Shown: positions 1-7,798 of the stretch, piece after piece
Layout: every line of letters starts with the position of its first letter
Position numbering within the stretch: position 1 is the first letter of the stretch
Assembly: GCA_016930435.1 (NCBI GenBank)
Contig: JAFGGQ010000040.1
Location: 1-11,881 of the forward strand
Source of the DNA: a bacterium
GTDB taxonomy: Bacteria; UBP14; UBA6098; JAFGQG01
Length of the DNA: 11,881 nt
Reading direction: 5' to 3'
Position numbers and translations under genes: made by a program
The notes under the pieces: model-generated
The model's database searches: none
What the model was told of the DNA's origin: nothing
The model's input: only the letters and a program-made list of their open reading frames with translations

Positions 1-1884
1 ATCGCTTGCAGCGGTTATGCAAACACTATTAGTATCTCCGCTGACAAGGGAATCTTCGGGTATAATGGTAAACATAAAAATGTCGGGGTCCCAGATCCCA
101 TCGAAAATATCATGTTCAACCCCGTTTATATTGACAATAAAAGAGTTCGGGTCAATAATGCCACAGGGTTCTTCAATAATCTGGATCCGGAAGGGTTGCA
201 GTGGATCGGTAATGGATTCCCCACATTCGGGGTCATCGAAATAAACCAGGGGTGGTTGAAAATCCAACACAAAAAAGCCTTCAACGGGATCCTCCATCGT
301 ACATTCGTAAATATCCTGAGCGTGAATTACGCTAAGATGAACGGTATCGCAATGGCCGGTTAGAAAGATCTGGGGGATTTTGAACTTATAAAGGGTATCC
401 CCAACGACTAACCAACGCGGAGAGAAAAAACGGTCGATGATGATGCTGGTATCAGCATTCCACATTCTCATCCGGGTGAAATTATGAGCCACTCCATCGA
501 CATCCCTCAGAACCACCCTCACCAGGGAATCTTCATCAACCGTACAGCTCACATGACCCTCCGGACTGATAATTTCGGCGCTTGGTGCTGTTCGGTCGAA
601 GCACTCCACATAGATTAAGGTAGTGTCATAAGCGGTATCTACCCCGGCAGGGACGGTAACATAGGATTCCCAGAAAATTGTATCGGGGTCTCGTGGAGTA
701 CAGTATGTAGTATCAGTGAGGCATATCAGCCAGGCGAAACCACCCGCTTCATTTGGCCGTAGAAAGGCAGGAGATGTTAATCGCAAGGTATCCGATGAAT
801 AAGGCGGATCATTTCTCAGTTCATAATGAACATTATCACTTAATCTGATACTGACAAATACATCGGTATAATCGCGCAGATATATATCATTATTAATTGC
901 AGTTCCGGATACTTCCAGACAAGTGGGCACAGAGCAGGCGCTGGGCACGTATTCCAATTCATCAGTAGCATTAAGATTCAGGCCGGGGATAATTTCAACG
1001 GGTCCTCCTAATCCGTAATATGTAACGTACTCCCGGGAGGCACCTGCAACCAGGTTAGTTACATCCCAGCGCATCAGTACTCCTACATCATCATAAGAGG
1101 AACCCATTCGACCATAAAAGTCAAAATTAGCATCGAAATCCCAGCACAAGGTACTTAGTCCATAAGCCTGTCCGATGGAGAAATGGTCTGGAGTGGTACA
1201 ATCTCCGTAGCGCAGGTAGCCTCTGCAGGAGAGGTTTTCCGCCGGTTGAGTAGGGCTTAATTCATAGCCCTGATAATACCAGGGGATATAGGGATAAGTC
1301 CATAGGGAACCGGTATCGATAACGGCAATACCCACCTGCATAGGGGGATCATCACGGCGGACAATCTTGACATCAATGAAGAGCTTCATGCCTACAGAAT
1401 GGCTAAAGGCATCACTATTGGTGATATTATATGCAATTCTGACCTGACCTAATTCATCGAACCATGTAGGGGTAAGGATCTGCCGTATAGTAAATGGTGC
1501 GCCGGCAACGCTTATGTCCCAGGTTGTAACGATTTCAGGTATGAAATAATCTATGCGGTGGTCGGTGATGTAAGGATTCAGATTGACGGCGCTGGGACAT
1601 TCTGAATAATAGTATTCATGATTTGTAAAATAAACACCGTCAATATTGATCACGAAATGGGTTTCAGAGGCTCCTTCGCTCCATGGAACTACGGGTGGGG
1701 AATATGCATAGGTCAAACGCCGGAAGTCAAAGTGCCCAACTCCAAAATTTCCGTACAGTGTATCGTATGAAACCTGAACACCGGAGATATGTGGGGTATA
1801 AATCTGCGCCCATAAAGGATTTACAGCAATAATAACAAAGCAAAGGGCAATTAGTCCAAAAATAAACTTTTTTCTGTTTAACAT
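1..1884 (-). CDS. Large exported Ig-like surface protein, C-terminus beyond window
   Basis: The reading frame is open for 628 codons from the ATG at 1884 to the window edge, so the C-terminus is missing. A ribosome-binding site (AAAGGA, five bases before the ATG) supports the start. Residues 1-26 form a signal peptide: basic MLNRKK, a hydrophobic core, then a likely cut after LWA. Residues 29-310 are an unassigned beta-rich region containing an 'NITNSDAFSHSVGMKL' stretch and ending near 'YYGLGG'; I recall similar wording in uncharacterised secreted proteins of FCB-type bacteria. Residues 311-432 look like another beta domain. Ig-like modules follow at about 433-543 and 544-628+, the second with the 'GIIDPNSFIVNING' signature of bacterial Ig-like folds. 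The mature part has 15 cysteines, which is many. No catalytic motif is seen. A surface or adhesion role is inference; any sorting signal would lie outside the window. Confidence 0.85.
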   Translation of the reverse strand, partial: MLNRKKFIFGLIALCFVIIAVNPLWAQIYTPHISGVQVSYDTLYGNFGVGHFDFRRLTYAYSPPVVPWSEGASETHFVINIDGVYFTNHEYYYSECPSAVNLNPYITDHRIDYFIPEIVTTWDISVAGAPFTIRQILTPTWFDELGQVRIAYNITNSDAFSHSVGMKLFIDVKIVRRDDPPMQVGIAVIDTGSLWTYPYIPWYYQGYELSPTQPAENLSCRGYLRYGDCTTPDHFSIGQAYGLSTLCWDFDANFDFYGRMGSSYDDVGVLMRWDVTNLVAGASREYVTYYGLGGPVEIIPGLNLNATDELEYVPSACSVPTCLEVSGTAINNDIYLRDYTDVFVSIRLSDNVHYELRNDPPYSSDTLRLTSPAFLRPNEAGGFAWLICLTDTTYCTPRDPDTIFWESYVTVPAGVDTAYDTTLIYVECFDRTAPSAEIISPEGHVSCTVDEDSLVRVVLRDVDGVAHNFTRMRMWNADTSIIIDRFFSPRWLVVGDTLYKFKIPQIFLTGHCDTVHLSVIHAQDIYECTMEDPVEGFFVLDFQPPLVYFDDPECGESITDPLQPFRIQIIEEPCGIIDPNSFIVNINGVEHDIFDGIWDPDIFMFTIIPEDSLVSGDTNSVCITAASD

Positions 1885-1972
1885 TTTATCCTTTCGATAA
1901 TTTCTTAATATTTATTTAACCACTACATCGACTTTTTTTATTAGACGATATAATAATATAAAACCATATTTA

Positions 1973-2000
1973 AATATATTCGAATTTGTTATTCAGTCAA
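1973..2000 (-). promoter_or_regulatory. Candidate promoter of the exported-protein gene
   Basis: Reading the minus strand, TTGACT (2000-1995) is followed by a 16-base spacer and TATATT (1978-1973). Each box matches five of six bases of the sigma-70-type consensus, and the -10 also fits the TAnnTT form. The predicted start near 1966 leaves a leader of about 80 bases before the ATG at 1884. It lies just after the murI stop, so the exported-protein gene is probably its own unit. No intrinsic terminator separates it from murI, so read-through is possible. Confidence 0.5.
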
Positions 2001-2011
2001 GTTAATTAAAA

Positions 2012-2830
2012 CTATGACTGCTTATCGATAAAAATTTTTTGTACATCATTTAACTCTTTATTCAGAAAATGGCTGCCTACTCGGGCGAATCTATCAGGAG
2101 CATCTGTCACGTAATACTTATTTGGTAAAGGTCCTATTCTATCAGATAAAAGCCCGTTTTCTTTCAAGTATTTTTTTAGAACATTTACCGTAGCGTATGC
2201 TGAATCAATAAGTTGAACTTCTTTGCCCATTGTTTCACCAATCACTGCTTTAAGTAATGGATAATGGGTGCAGCCCATAATCAGGGTATCGATCTGAGCT
2301 CTGATCAAGTCTTTCAGGTAATGTTGAGTTATCAGTTTGGGGACTTCGCCGGATATCCAGCCCTCTTCAGCCAGTGCAACGAACAATGGGCAGGCCTGAG
2401 AGAACGTTTTCAACCGAGGATCGAATTTCAGGAGGGCTTTGATATAAGCGGAGGATTGAATAGTAGCTGTAGTGCCAATAATTCCAACCTTCCCTATCCG
2501 GGTACTTTCAGCCGCCAGTTGTGCTCCTGGTGTTATCACTTCGATTATTGGCAAGGTGAAGTTCTTTCTCAGTAATCCCACTGCGTTAGCAGAGGCGGTG
2601 TTGCAGGCGATGATCAGAACCTTAAGGGGTTGTTTCAAGAGATAACTGGAGCATTCCAGGGCAAATTGCTTGATTATTTCCGGAGAACGGGGTCCATAAG
2701 GATAACGGGCAGTATCCCCTAAATAAATAAAAGCTTCTCCGGGTAACTGAGCCTGAAGTTCCTTGACTACTGTCAATCCCCCTACTCCGGAATCAAAAAT
2801 GCCGATCGGAAGCTCTTTAATGTTATTCAT
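2012..2830 (-). CDS. murI: Glutamate racemase MurI
   Basis: This enzyme converts L- to D-glutamate for peptidoglycan precursors in the cytoplasm. All family landmarks are present in a 272-residue product of normal length: the N-terminal IGIFDSGVGGLTV with Asp13-Ser14, GDTARYPYG at 38-46, the first catalytic cysteine Cys76 in ACNTAS, GTTATIQS at 119-126, and the second catalytic cysteine Cys187 in MGCTHYPLL. I chose the ATG at 2830 because the family motif begins eight residues later. A longer in-frame start at 2887 would add 19 unrelated residues lying inside rluB. The ATG overlaps the rluB stop as ATGA, with GGTGG a few bases upstream, so it is probably translated by coupling. It is the last gene of the six-gene operon. 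The identification is close to certain. Confidence 0.96.
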   Translation of the reverse strand: MNNIKELPIGIFDSGVGGLTVVKELQAQLPGEAFIYLGDTARYPYGPRSPEIIKQFALECSSYLLKQPLKVLIIACNTASANAVGLLRKNFTLPIIEVITPGAQLAAESTRIGKVGIIGTTATIQSSAYIKALLKFDPRLKTFSQACPLFVALAEEGWISGEVPKLITQHYLKDLIRAQIDTLIMGCTHYPLLKAVIGETMGKEVQLIDSAYATVNVLKKYLKENGLLSDRIGPLPNKYYVTDAPDRFARVGSHFLNKELNDVQKIFIDKQS

Positions 2831-3561
2831 TTTAGTTCCACCAGGCTTTTCAAGTTCCAGATCTCGCGGGAGCTTAGATGTTGCCATTCACCTGGTTTAA
2901 GCTTTTTCAGCTCTACACCACCATAGGCAATTCTTTCTAATTCCCTGATATCATGTTGAAATAGCTGACAAAGTCTCCGAACCTCACGGTTTCGGCCTTC
3001 CAGGAGGGTAAAGTGGACAATCTCTCCCTTTTCCCATGGGGAGACCCGGACTACTTTGACCGGATTTAAACGCATTCCATCAAGAAACATACCGTTAGCC
3101 ATAAGGCTAATTTCATCTTCCTTAAAAGTTCCGTATATCTTTACCCGATAAGTCCTCTCTATCCGGAATCTGGGGTGGGTTAAGCGGTAAAGCAATTCAC
3201 CATTATTGGTAAGGAGCAGTAATCCGGAGCTATTATAGTCCAGCCGCCCGACGGGTACTATTTTTTGCTCTACAGTAATCAGATCATAGATTGTCTTTCT
3301 ATGCTTAGGATCACTGCGGGTGACCATAAATCCCGCTGGTTTATGCAGTTTGATATTTATTTCCGGAGGTAACTCTTTTATTGGGCGGCCTTTTAGGGTG
3401 ATCCTATCAGATCGGGGATCAAAGGAACTTCCCAGTTCCACAGGGGAACCGTTAACCTTAACCTCTCCCCGAAATATGCACTGGTCTATCTCCCTCCGGG
3501 ACAATGAGGAATGGCTAGCCAAATACTTATTTATTTTCACCAGCCTCGATCTTGGGTCCAT
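2827..3561 (-). CDS. rluB: rRNA pseudouridine synthase, RluB/RsuA family
   Basis: This enzyme isomerises a uridine in ribosomal RNA to pseudouridine. An S4 RNA-binding domain at about 6-60 (KINKYLASHSSLSRREID) is followed by the catalytic domain: LHKPAGFMVT at 72-81, the catalytic aspartate Asp108 in GRLDYNSSGLLLLTNNGEL, and a closing GRNREVRRLC stretch. The 'YNSSGLLLLTN' form and the location after scpA-scpB, as in Bacillus, favour the RluB (large-subunit rRNA) branch over RsuA; the exact target base cannot be read here. I prefer the ATG at 3561 (244 residues): the S4 domain starts just after it and GAGAAG lies seven bases upstream. The alternative ATG at 3612 adds 17 residues deeper inside scpB. 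Even the chosen start overlaps scpB by 35 bases, and the stop overlaps the murI start. Confidence 0.9.
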   Translation of the reverse strand: MDPRSRLVKINKYLASHSSLSRREIDQCIFRGEVKVNGSPVELGSSFDPRSDRITLKGRPIKELPPEINIKLHKPAGFMVTRSDPKHRKTIYDLITVEQKIVPVGRLDYNSSGLLLLTNNGELLYRLTHPRFRIERTYRVKIYGTFKEDEISLMANGMFLDGMRLNPVKVVRVSPWEKGEIVHFTLLEGRNREVRRLCQLFQHDIRELERIAYGGVELKKLKPGEWQHLSSREIWNLKSLVELK

Positions 3562-4087
3562 AGTTGGTCTTCTCGAAAAATTGTTCCAGTTCATCTGCTT
3601 TAGGCAATTCATTCAAATCCTTAAGCCCGAATAATTGCAGAAATTTGAAGGTAGTACCGTACAAAAAAGGCCGTCCGGGTTTGTTTTCCCGACCCTTTAT
3701 CGTGACCAGTCCTTTCTCCAGAAGGGATATAATAATATGACGGGAATCGATCTTTCTGATGACATCCACGATAGGTTTGGTTACTGGTTGCATAATAGCG
3801 ATCACAGCCAAAACCTCCAGTGATGCCTGGGTTAACTGTGGTTGGGTTCTTTTTTGGAATAAGTTCTTTATATAGGGGGATAATGAAGGTATGGTGAAAA
3901 ACTGATAACCACCAGCCACAAACCTGATCCTGAAACCCCTTTTTTCCTTCTCATAGGATTCATTTAGGTTTTCAACCAGGTCTTTGATAACTCCCTGCTT
4001 CATCCCGGTAATCTCTGATAGCTTTTCCAGGGAAAGGGCTTCCGGTGAAGCAAAGATCAGGGCTTCGATTGTAGTTCTATCACTCAT
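3527..4087 (-). CDS. scpB: Segregation and condensation protein ScpB
   Basis: ScpB is the winged-helix partner that dimerises and binds the kleisin ScpA in the SMC-ScpAB condensin, which compacts and segregates the chromosome. The 186-residue protein shows the two expected winged-helix halves: an N-terminal 'TTIEALIFASPEALSLEKL' and a central 'LEVLAVIAIMQPVTKP', followed by GRENKPGRPFLYGTT. The family's usual 'RGVDS' reads RKIDS here, a mild deviation. The start at 4087 forms an ATGA overlap with the scpA stop. An upstream ATG at 4117 would add ten residues lying in scpA and is less likely. The C-terminal tail is coded by DNA that also encodes the start of rluB. Confidence 0.93.
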   Translation of the reverse strand: MSDRTTIEALIFASPEALSLEKLSEITGMKQGVIKDLVENLNESYEKEKRGFRIRFVAGGYQFFTIPSLSPYIKNLFQKRTQPQLTQASLEVLAVIAIMQPVTKPIVDVIRKIDSRHIIISLLEKGLVTIKGRENKPGRPFLYGTTFKFLQLFGLKDLNELPKADELEQFFEKTNYGPKIEAGENK

Positions 4088-4860
4088 AAACTGCTCTGGG
4101 TGTTTAAGTATAACCAAATATTACCAAATTGCTTGATCTGTCTGAGTTTGATACAATGTCTGCGAACCAGCTCAAGTATAGCGACGAAAGTCGGAACCAG
4201 GATCATACGGGTAGGAGTCCCCGAGAACAATTCGAGGAACTGTAGTTTCTCTTTTGCCTCCATAATCTCCATAATATATTCTATGCGCTCTTCCACATTG
4301 ATACTTTCCCTCAGCACATCGGGAATCTCTTCCACTTCCTCCTGGAAGACCTCATTAGCTATTCGAAGGAGTTCATAAATACTCATAGGTGCAAGCGGGG
4401 TTTCAGTAGGCATATAATCCAGTTCCGGGTAACTTCCCCGGCAGAAATATTGCTCTTCCTGTTCGCCTTTGGACTTCAGGAGTTCCGCTACATTTTTGTA
4501 TTTTTCATATTCCAGAAGCATATTTACCAGTTCACTGCGGGGGTCTTCCTCCTCACCGGTCTCCAGTAATAAGGGCTTAGGCAACAACATTCTGGACTTT
4601 ATTTCCAGTAATGTAGCAGCCATCACCAGATATTCCCCCGCAATGTCCAGGTTGATCTTCTTCATCATATCCAGATAATCGATATACTGTTTGGTTACAT
4701 AAACTATGGGGATATCATAAATATCTATCTCATTTTTCCGGATCAGATAGAGGAGCAGATCCAGTGGACCGTCAAATTGTTCCAGCCTGATTCGGCAGCG
4801 GAAATCATCTAATTCATTACGCTCCCGGGGATTGTGACTAAGTGTTGTTAAATCATTCAT
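4084..4860 (-). CDS. scpA: Segregation and condensation protein ScpA (kleisin)
   Basis: ScpA is the kleisin subunit that bridges the SMC heads and carries ScpB. The 258-residue product has the family's N-terminal signature at about 29-52 (FDGPLDLLLYLIRKNEIDIY), the helix 'GEYLVMAATLLEIKSRMLLP' at about 75-94, an acidic linker rich in Glu at about 100-200, and a C-terminal winged-helix part (LVPTFVAILELVRR). Both the N-terminal SMC-neck region and the C-terminal SMC-cap region are therefore complete. The first ~20 residues (Asn/Arg/Glu-rich) precede the conserved core and may be an extension. The start overlaps the stop of the HD-GYP regulator gene as ATGA, with AAGG ten bases upstream. No smc gene is in the window. 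Confidence 0.95.
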   Translation of the reverse strand: MNDLTTLSHNPRERNELDDFRCRIRLEQFDGPLDLLLYLIRKNEIDIYDIPIVYVTKQYIDYLDMMKKINLDIAGEYLVMAATLLEIKSRMLLPKPLLLETGEEEDPRSELVNMLLEYEKYKNVAELLKSKGEQEEQYFCRGSYPELDYMPTETPLAPMSIYELLRIANEVFQEEVEEIPDVLRESINVEERIEYIMEIMEAKEKLQFLELFSGTPTRMILVPTFVAILELVRRHCIKLRQIKQFGNIWLYLNTQSSL

Positions 4861-5927
4861 AATTCACTACCTTCATAGGGTATTTCATTTTCATATAGTT
4901 TAATTTTAAAGAACATTTCTACTACTTCCGGCCCGAATTGTTTCCCCTTTTCCTCCTTAATGATCCTTATGATTTTATCCATGGGCAGCCTTAAACGGTA
5001 AGCCCTATCGGAATTCATAGCATCGAAGGCATCTACAAGGGAGATTATACGGACCAACAGGGGTATTTCTTTCCCCTTTAATCCATCGGGGTAACCCTTA
5101 CCGTTAAAAAATTCATGATGATTACGCACATATTGGCGTATCTGTTGATAGAAATCCAGGTTTTTGATAATATTCTCGCCCACCACCGGATGCTTGCGAA
5201 TAATCTGGATTTCCTTGTCGGTCAATGGCTTTTTCTTATGGAGAATACGGTTTTCTATAGTAACTTTACCAATATCGTGAAGAAGTGCTCCGAATTCAAG
5301 GTCCCAGAGTTCCTGGGGACTGGCTCCAAATTCCTTAGCCATGATAATGGCATACTGACTGACCCTGTAACTATGACCCCTGATGTAAGGATCCTTGGCT
5401 TCAATAGTGCTGGATAGCGCTCGTATCGTATCCACGTAAGTCGCTTGAAGACGCTTTAAAGCCTTTCGTAACTCGTTAGTTCGTTCACTGACCTTTTGCT
5501 CCAGCATCTTCTGGTATTTGATATTTTCTTTTTCCAGACGGATCTTTTCATCCTGGAGATTTTTATAACTCATTGCCTTGCTTAGGGTTACAGCAAGGTT
5601 CTCCCGTTTGATGGGCTTGTTAATGTAGTCGAAAGCGCCCAGTTTCATAACGCTAACCGCCAGATCTACATCAATAAATCCGGTGAGCATGATGACCGGC
5701 AGAGTGGGATAATCCTGCACTATCTGCTTGAGAATCTCATCGCCTCTTTGTTTGGGCAATCGGATATCGCAGATAACCGCATTATATTGATCAGCTTTCA
5801 GCGCATCAAAGGCTTCCTGGGCATTTCCGGTTACGGTAACCTCATAACCCAGGGTGGAAAGTTGGATCTGAAGGACTTTCCGTACTATCCTTTCATCATC
5901 TATGACCAGTACTCTTTTCTTTTCCAT
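4857..5927 (-). CDS. Response regulator with HD-GYP cyclic-di-GMP phosphodiesterase domain
   Basis: This is a 356-residue two-component output protein. The receiver domain (about 4-120) has the acid pair Asp10/Asp11, phospho-acceptor Asp54 in CDIRLP, Thr82 and Lys104 in NKP. A coiled-coil linker rich in Lys/Glu runs at about 122-165. The HD-GYP domain (about 165-345) is intact: His185, His217-Asp218 in LLHDIGK, His246, His270-His271 and GKGYPDG at 276-282, with a later SLVDAFDAM. These metal ligands and the GYP loop predict hydrolysis of cyclic-di-GMP (some family members cut cGAMP), switched by phosphorylation. There is no DNA-binding domain. The kinase gene ends 11 bases upstream and is the obvious partner. 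The scpA ATG overlaps its stop. No clear Shine-Dalgarno precedes the ATG, so it may depend on translation of the kinase gene. Confidence 0.94.
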   Translation of the reverse strand: MEKKRVLVIDDERIVRKVLQIQLSTLGYEVTVTGNAQEAFDALKADQYNAVICDIRLPKQRGDEILKQIVQDYPTLPVIMLTGFIDVDLAVSVMKLGAFDYINKPIKRENLAVTLSKAMSYKNLQDEKIRLEKENIKYQKMLEQKVSERTNELRKALKRLQATYVDTIRALSSTIEAKDPYIRGHSYRVSQYAIIMAKEFGASPQELWDLEFGALLHDIGKVTIENRILHKKKPLTDKEIQIIRKHPVVGENIIKNLDFYQQIRQYVRNHHEFFNGKGYPDGLKGKEIPLLVRIISLVDAFDAMNSDRAYRLRLPMDKIIRIIKEEKGKQFGPEVVEMFFKIKLYENEIPYEGSEL

Positions 5928-5938
5928 TGGTATATAAT

Positions 5939-7585
5939 TTATCTGCTGATTAAAAGCCTTACCGTTATTATAGTACCTTTATCCGGTCCGTTTTCTATTT
6001 CAATATTGCCATTGTACTTGGTAGCGATCTTATAACTGATAAACAAGCCTAATCCGGTACCCTCACCATTTCCCTTGGTTGTAAAAAAGGGCTCGAATAC
6101 CTTATTAAGATTATCCTGAGTGATACCGGAGCCATCGTCGATCACTTTAACTTCGATAAAATTACCCACTATACGGGTGTTGATATTAATAGTACCACCA
6201 CGGGGTAAAGCATCAATTGAATTATTAAGGATATTAATAAAAAGCTGTTGTAGTTCGCTAAAGCTCGCATTTATTTCGGGAACCTCCACGAAATCCTTGA
6301 CAATTTCTATGTCTTTGAATTTACCCAGCCTGTCCAGGATTCTTATAGATGTGTTGAGAACCTTATTAACATTTGCAGTAGATGAAACATCGTTCTTGCT
6401 GGAATAAGAATAATTTGAAAGGTCCTTTACGATCTCAGCAGCTTGAGTAGCGTATTCAATCAGATCCCTGGAATGTTCGATTATGGCGTTATCGTCAGTA
6501 ATTGCCATTATTTCTTCAGCTAATCCCAGAATTCCGTAAAGTGGATTGTTCAACTCGTGTGCAATTCCAGAAGCCAGAATACCAATACCAGCAAGCTTCT
6601 CAGCCTGGATTAATTGCTGCTGCAGAACTTTACTTTCGGTAGTATCCAGTATCATTATAATATTCCCCTGCAGCGAACCTAACTCATTGGTGACCGTAAC
6701 CGTGGTTAAGTAACCCCAGAACTGTTTTCGGTTCTTCTGGGAAAAAATAACCTCTTGTTTAAATACTTTGCCCCCCTCACGGCCTTTCCTTGCATTAAAG
6801 TAATCCCTGGTATCAGCGAATAAGTCTTTCTCATTCATTCTGATGATCTCAATCATGGAATAACCGAAATGCAGGAGGCTTTGCTCATTAGCGTTTATTA
6901 TATTCCCTTCATCATCAGAGAGAAATATCATAATCGGAGAAACGCTGAATAGCTGGGAAAGAAGCATGTTCATTTGAGAAAAATATTGATCGAACTCGAA
7001 TTCTTCAATAACCGAAGAAGCATAATCGATAAACAATTCGACCGGTCTCAGGCTGGCTTCGTTTGGTTTTATTCTATTCACGGGGTCATCGAGGTTCATT
7101 AATCCCATTATCTTTTTTGAATATTTCCCGATCAGGGGAACGAACATAAAATCGTCGGGGTGCCATCCCTGAAGTTTTTCCATCGGTGTCGTACCCCCCA
7201 GAGATATTTCATGGAGTTTGTCAACAAGTTCATCCTGAACGGTATGAGGGATATAATAACACCTGCCTATCTTATATTTATCATATTTGGGACTTAACAG
7301 ATTTTCAATCTGGTCAATAGTAAGGCGGTGTTTTTCCAGGTAAGTAATCTGGTCTTTTGTAGCTCCCCAGTATGCAGCAGATTTAATCAGTTTTTTATCA
7401 GGATCATAGATATAAAGATGCACCCATTGCCATCCGCAAAGGGCAACTCCTTCGGTGATTAATTGCAACTTTTCCTGAATACTCCTGGCCCATCGGAGCT
7501 TGGATATAACCTCCAACAGGGAATTCAACGGATCGCTATGATCCATGACTACATTCTTATGGTTGACCAGAGCTTTGGAAGTCAT
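5939..7585 (-). CDS. Soluble GAF-PAS sensor histidine kinase
   Basis: The 548-residue protein has no signal peptide or membrane segment, so it should sense a cytoplasmic cue. The domains I read are: GAF-like at about 30-195 (ALCGWQWVHLYIYD...), PAS at about 205-320 (PIMIFLSDDEGNIINANEQS, ending MILDTTESK), a short coiled coil, and a HisKA-type helix pair with phospho-acceptor His343 in GIAHELNNPL. The ATP-binding domain carries the N box (LFINILNNSIDAL, 448-460), G1 (DDGSGI), F box (FEPFFTTK) and G2 (GEGTGLGL, 507-514). All boxes look active. No receiver is fused, and the separate HD-GYP regulator follows after 11 bases. The ligand is unknown; conserved GAF cysteines or haem ligands cannot be inferred with confidence. 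The ATG at 7585 is preceded only by a weak AAAAG, but the promoter lies at a sensible distance upstream. Confidence 0.92.
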   Translation of the reverse strand: MTSKALVNHKNVVMDHSDPLNSLLEVISKLRWARSIQEKLQLITEGVALCGWQWVHLYIYDPDKKLIKSAAYWGATKDQITYLEKHRLTIDQIENLLSPKYDKYKIGRCYYIPHTVQDELVDKLHEISLGGTTPMEKLQGWHPDDFMFVPLIGKYSKKIMGLMNLDDPVNRIKPNEASLRPVELFIDYASSVIEEFEFDQYFSQMNMLLSQLFSVSPIMIFLSDDEGNIINANEQSLLHFGYSMIEIIRMNEKDLFADTRDYFNARKGREGGKVFKQEVIFSQKNRKQFWGYLTTVTVTNELGSLQGNIIMILDTTESKVLQQQLIQAEKLAGIGILASGIAHELNNPLYGILGLAEEIMAITDDNAIIEHSRDLIEYATQAAEIVKDLSNYSYSSKNDVSSTANVNKVLNTSIRILDRLGKFKDIEIVKDFVEVPEINASFSELQQLFINILNNSIDALPRGGTININTRIVGNFIEVKVIDDGSGITQDNLNKVFEPFFTTKGNGEGTGLGLFISYKIATKYNGNIEIENGPDKGTIITVRLLISR

Positions 7586-7623
7586 CTTTTAGTCTTTTCT
7601 TGAAAGTATAATAATTTTGTGAA

Positions 7624-7652
7624 AATGTACAATAATTTTCTGAGTTTGTCAA
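7624..7652 (-). promoter_or_regulatory. Promoter of the kinase-scpAB-rluB-murI operon
   Basis: On the minus strand a perfect TTGACA (7652-7647) is followed by a 17-base spacer and TACATT (7629-7624), continuing TTC. This fits a sigma-70-type promoter and also resembles the Bacteroidetes TTG / TAnnTTTG pattern. Initiation near 7617 would give a leader of roughly 30 bases before the kinase ATG. All five downstream junctions are either overlaps or an 11-base gap, so this is the best candidate to drive all six genes. Confidence 0.6.
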
Positions 7653-7703
7653 TAAAAATTGAGTTTATTATTTAATAAACTTGATATACTGAACAGGCTG
7701 TGG

Positions 7704-7737
7704 AGCTTTTTTACTTGAAGTAACAGTAAAAATAGCT
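7704..7737 (-). other. Imperfect AT-rich hairpin between tRNA-Glu and the kinase gene
   Basis: The arms AGCTTTTTTAC and GTAAAAATAGCT pair with a single bulged base around an 11-base loop. Inside it, TTACTTGAAGTAA (7711-7723) is a near-perfect palindrome that would compete with the larger stem. It lies downstream of the tRNA cluster and upstream of the kinase promoter. No T-tract follows on the minus strand, so I do not call it an intrinsic terminator. It could be a weak transcript end, an operator-like dyad or chance in AT-rich DNA. Confidence 0.25.
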
Positions 7738-7798
7738 TTCAGAGAAGTTATATAATTGATTATCAGGTAAGTTTACAACAAACAGAGTAAAATTAAAA

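Noticed and set aside
112-363. An 83-codon plus-strand reading frame
   Set aside because: It lies opposite the long exported-protein frame, which has a signal peptide and ribosome-binding site; this one has neither homology nor a start signal.
1927-1949. ATCGTCT/AGTCGAT inverted repeat as a murI terminator
   Set aside because: The stem is short with a central mismatch, and the T/A-run lies in the loop rather than after the stem.
2831-2887. A 19-residue N-terminal extension of MurI
   Set aside because: These codons overlap rluB out of frame, do not resemble MurI, and the ATG at 2830 has a ribosome-binding site and family-like length.
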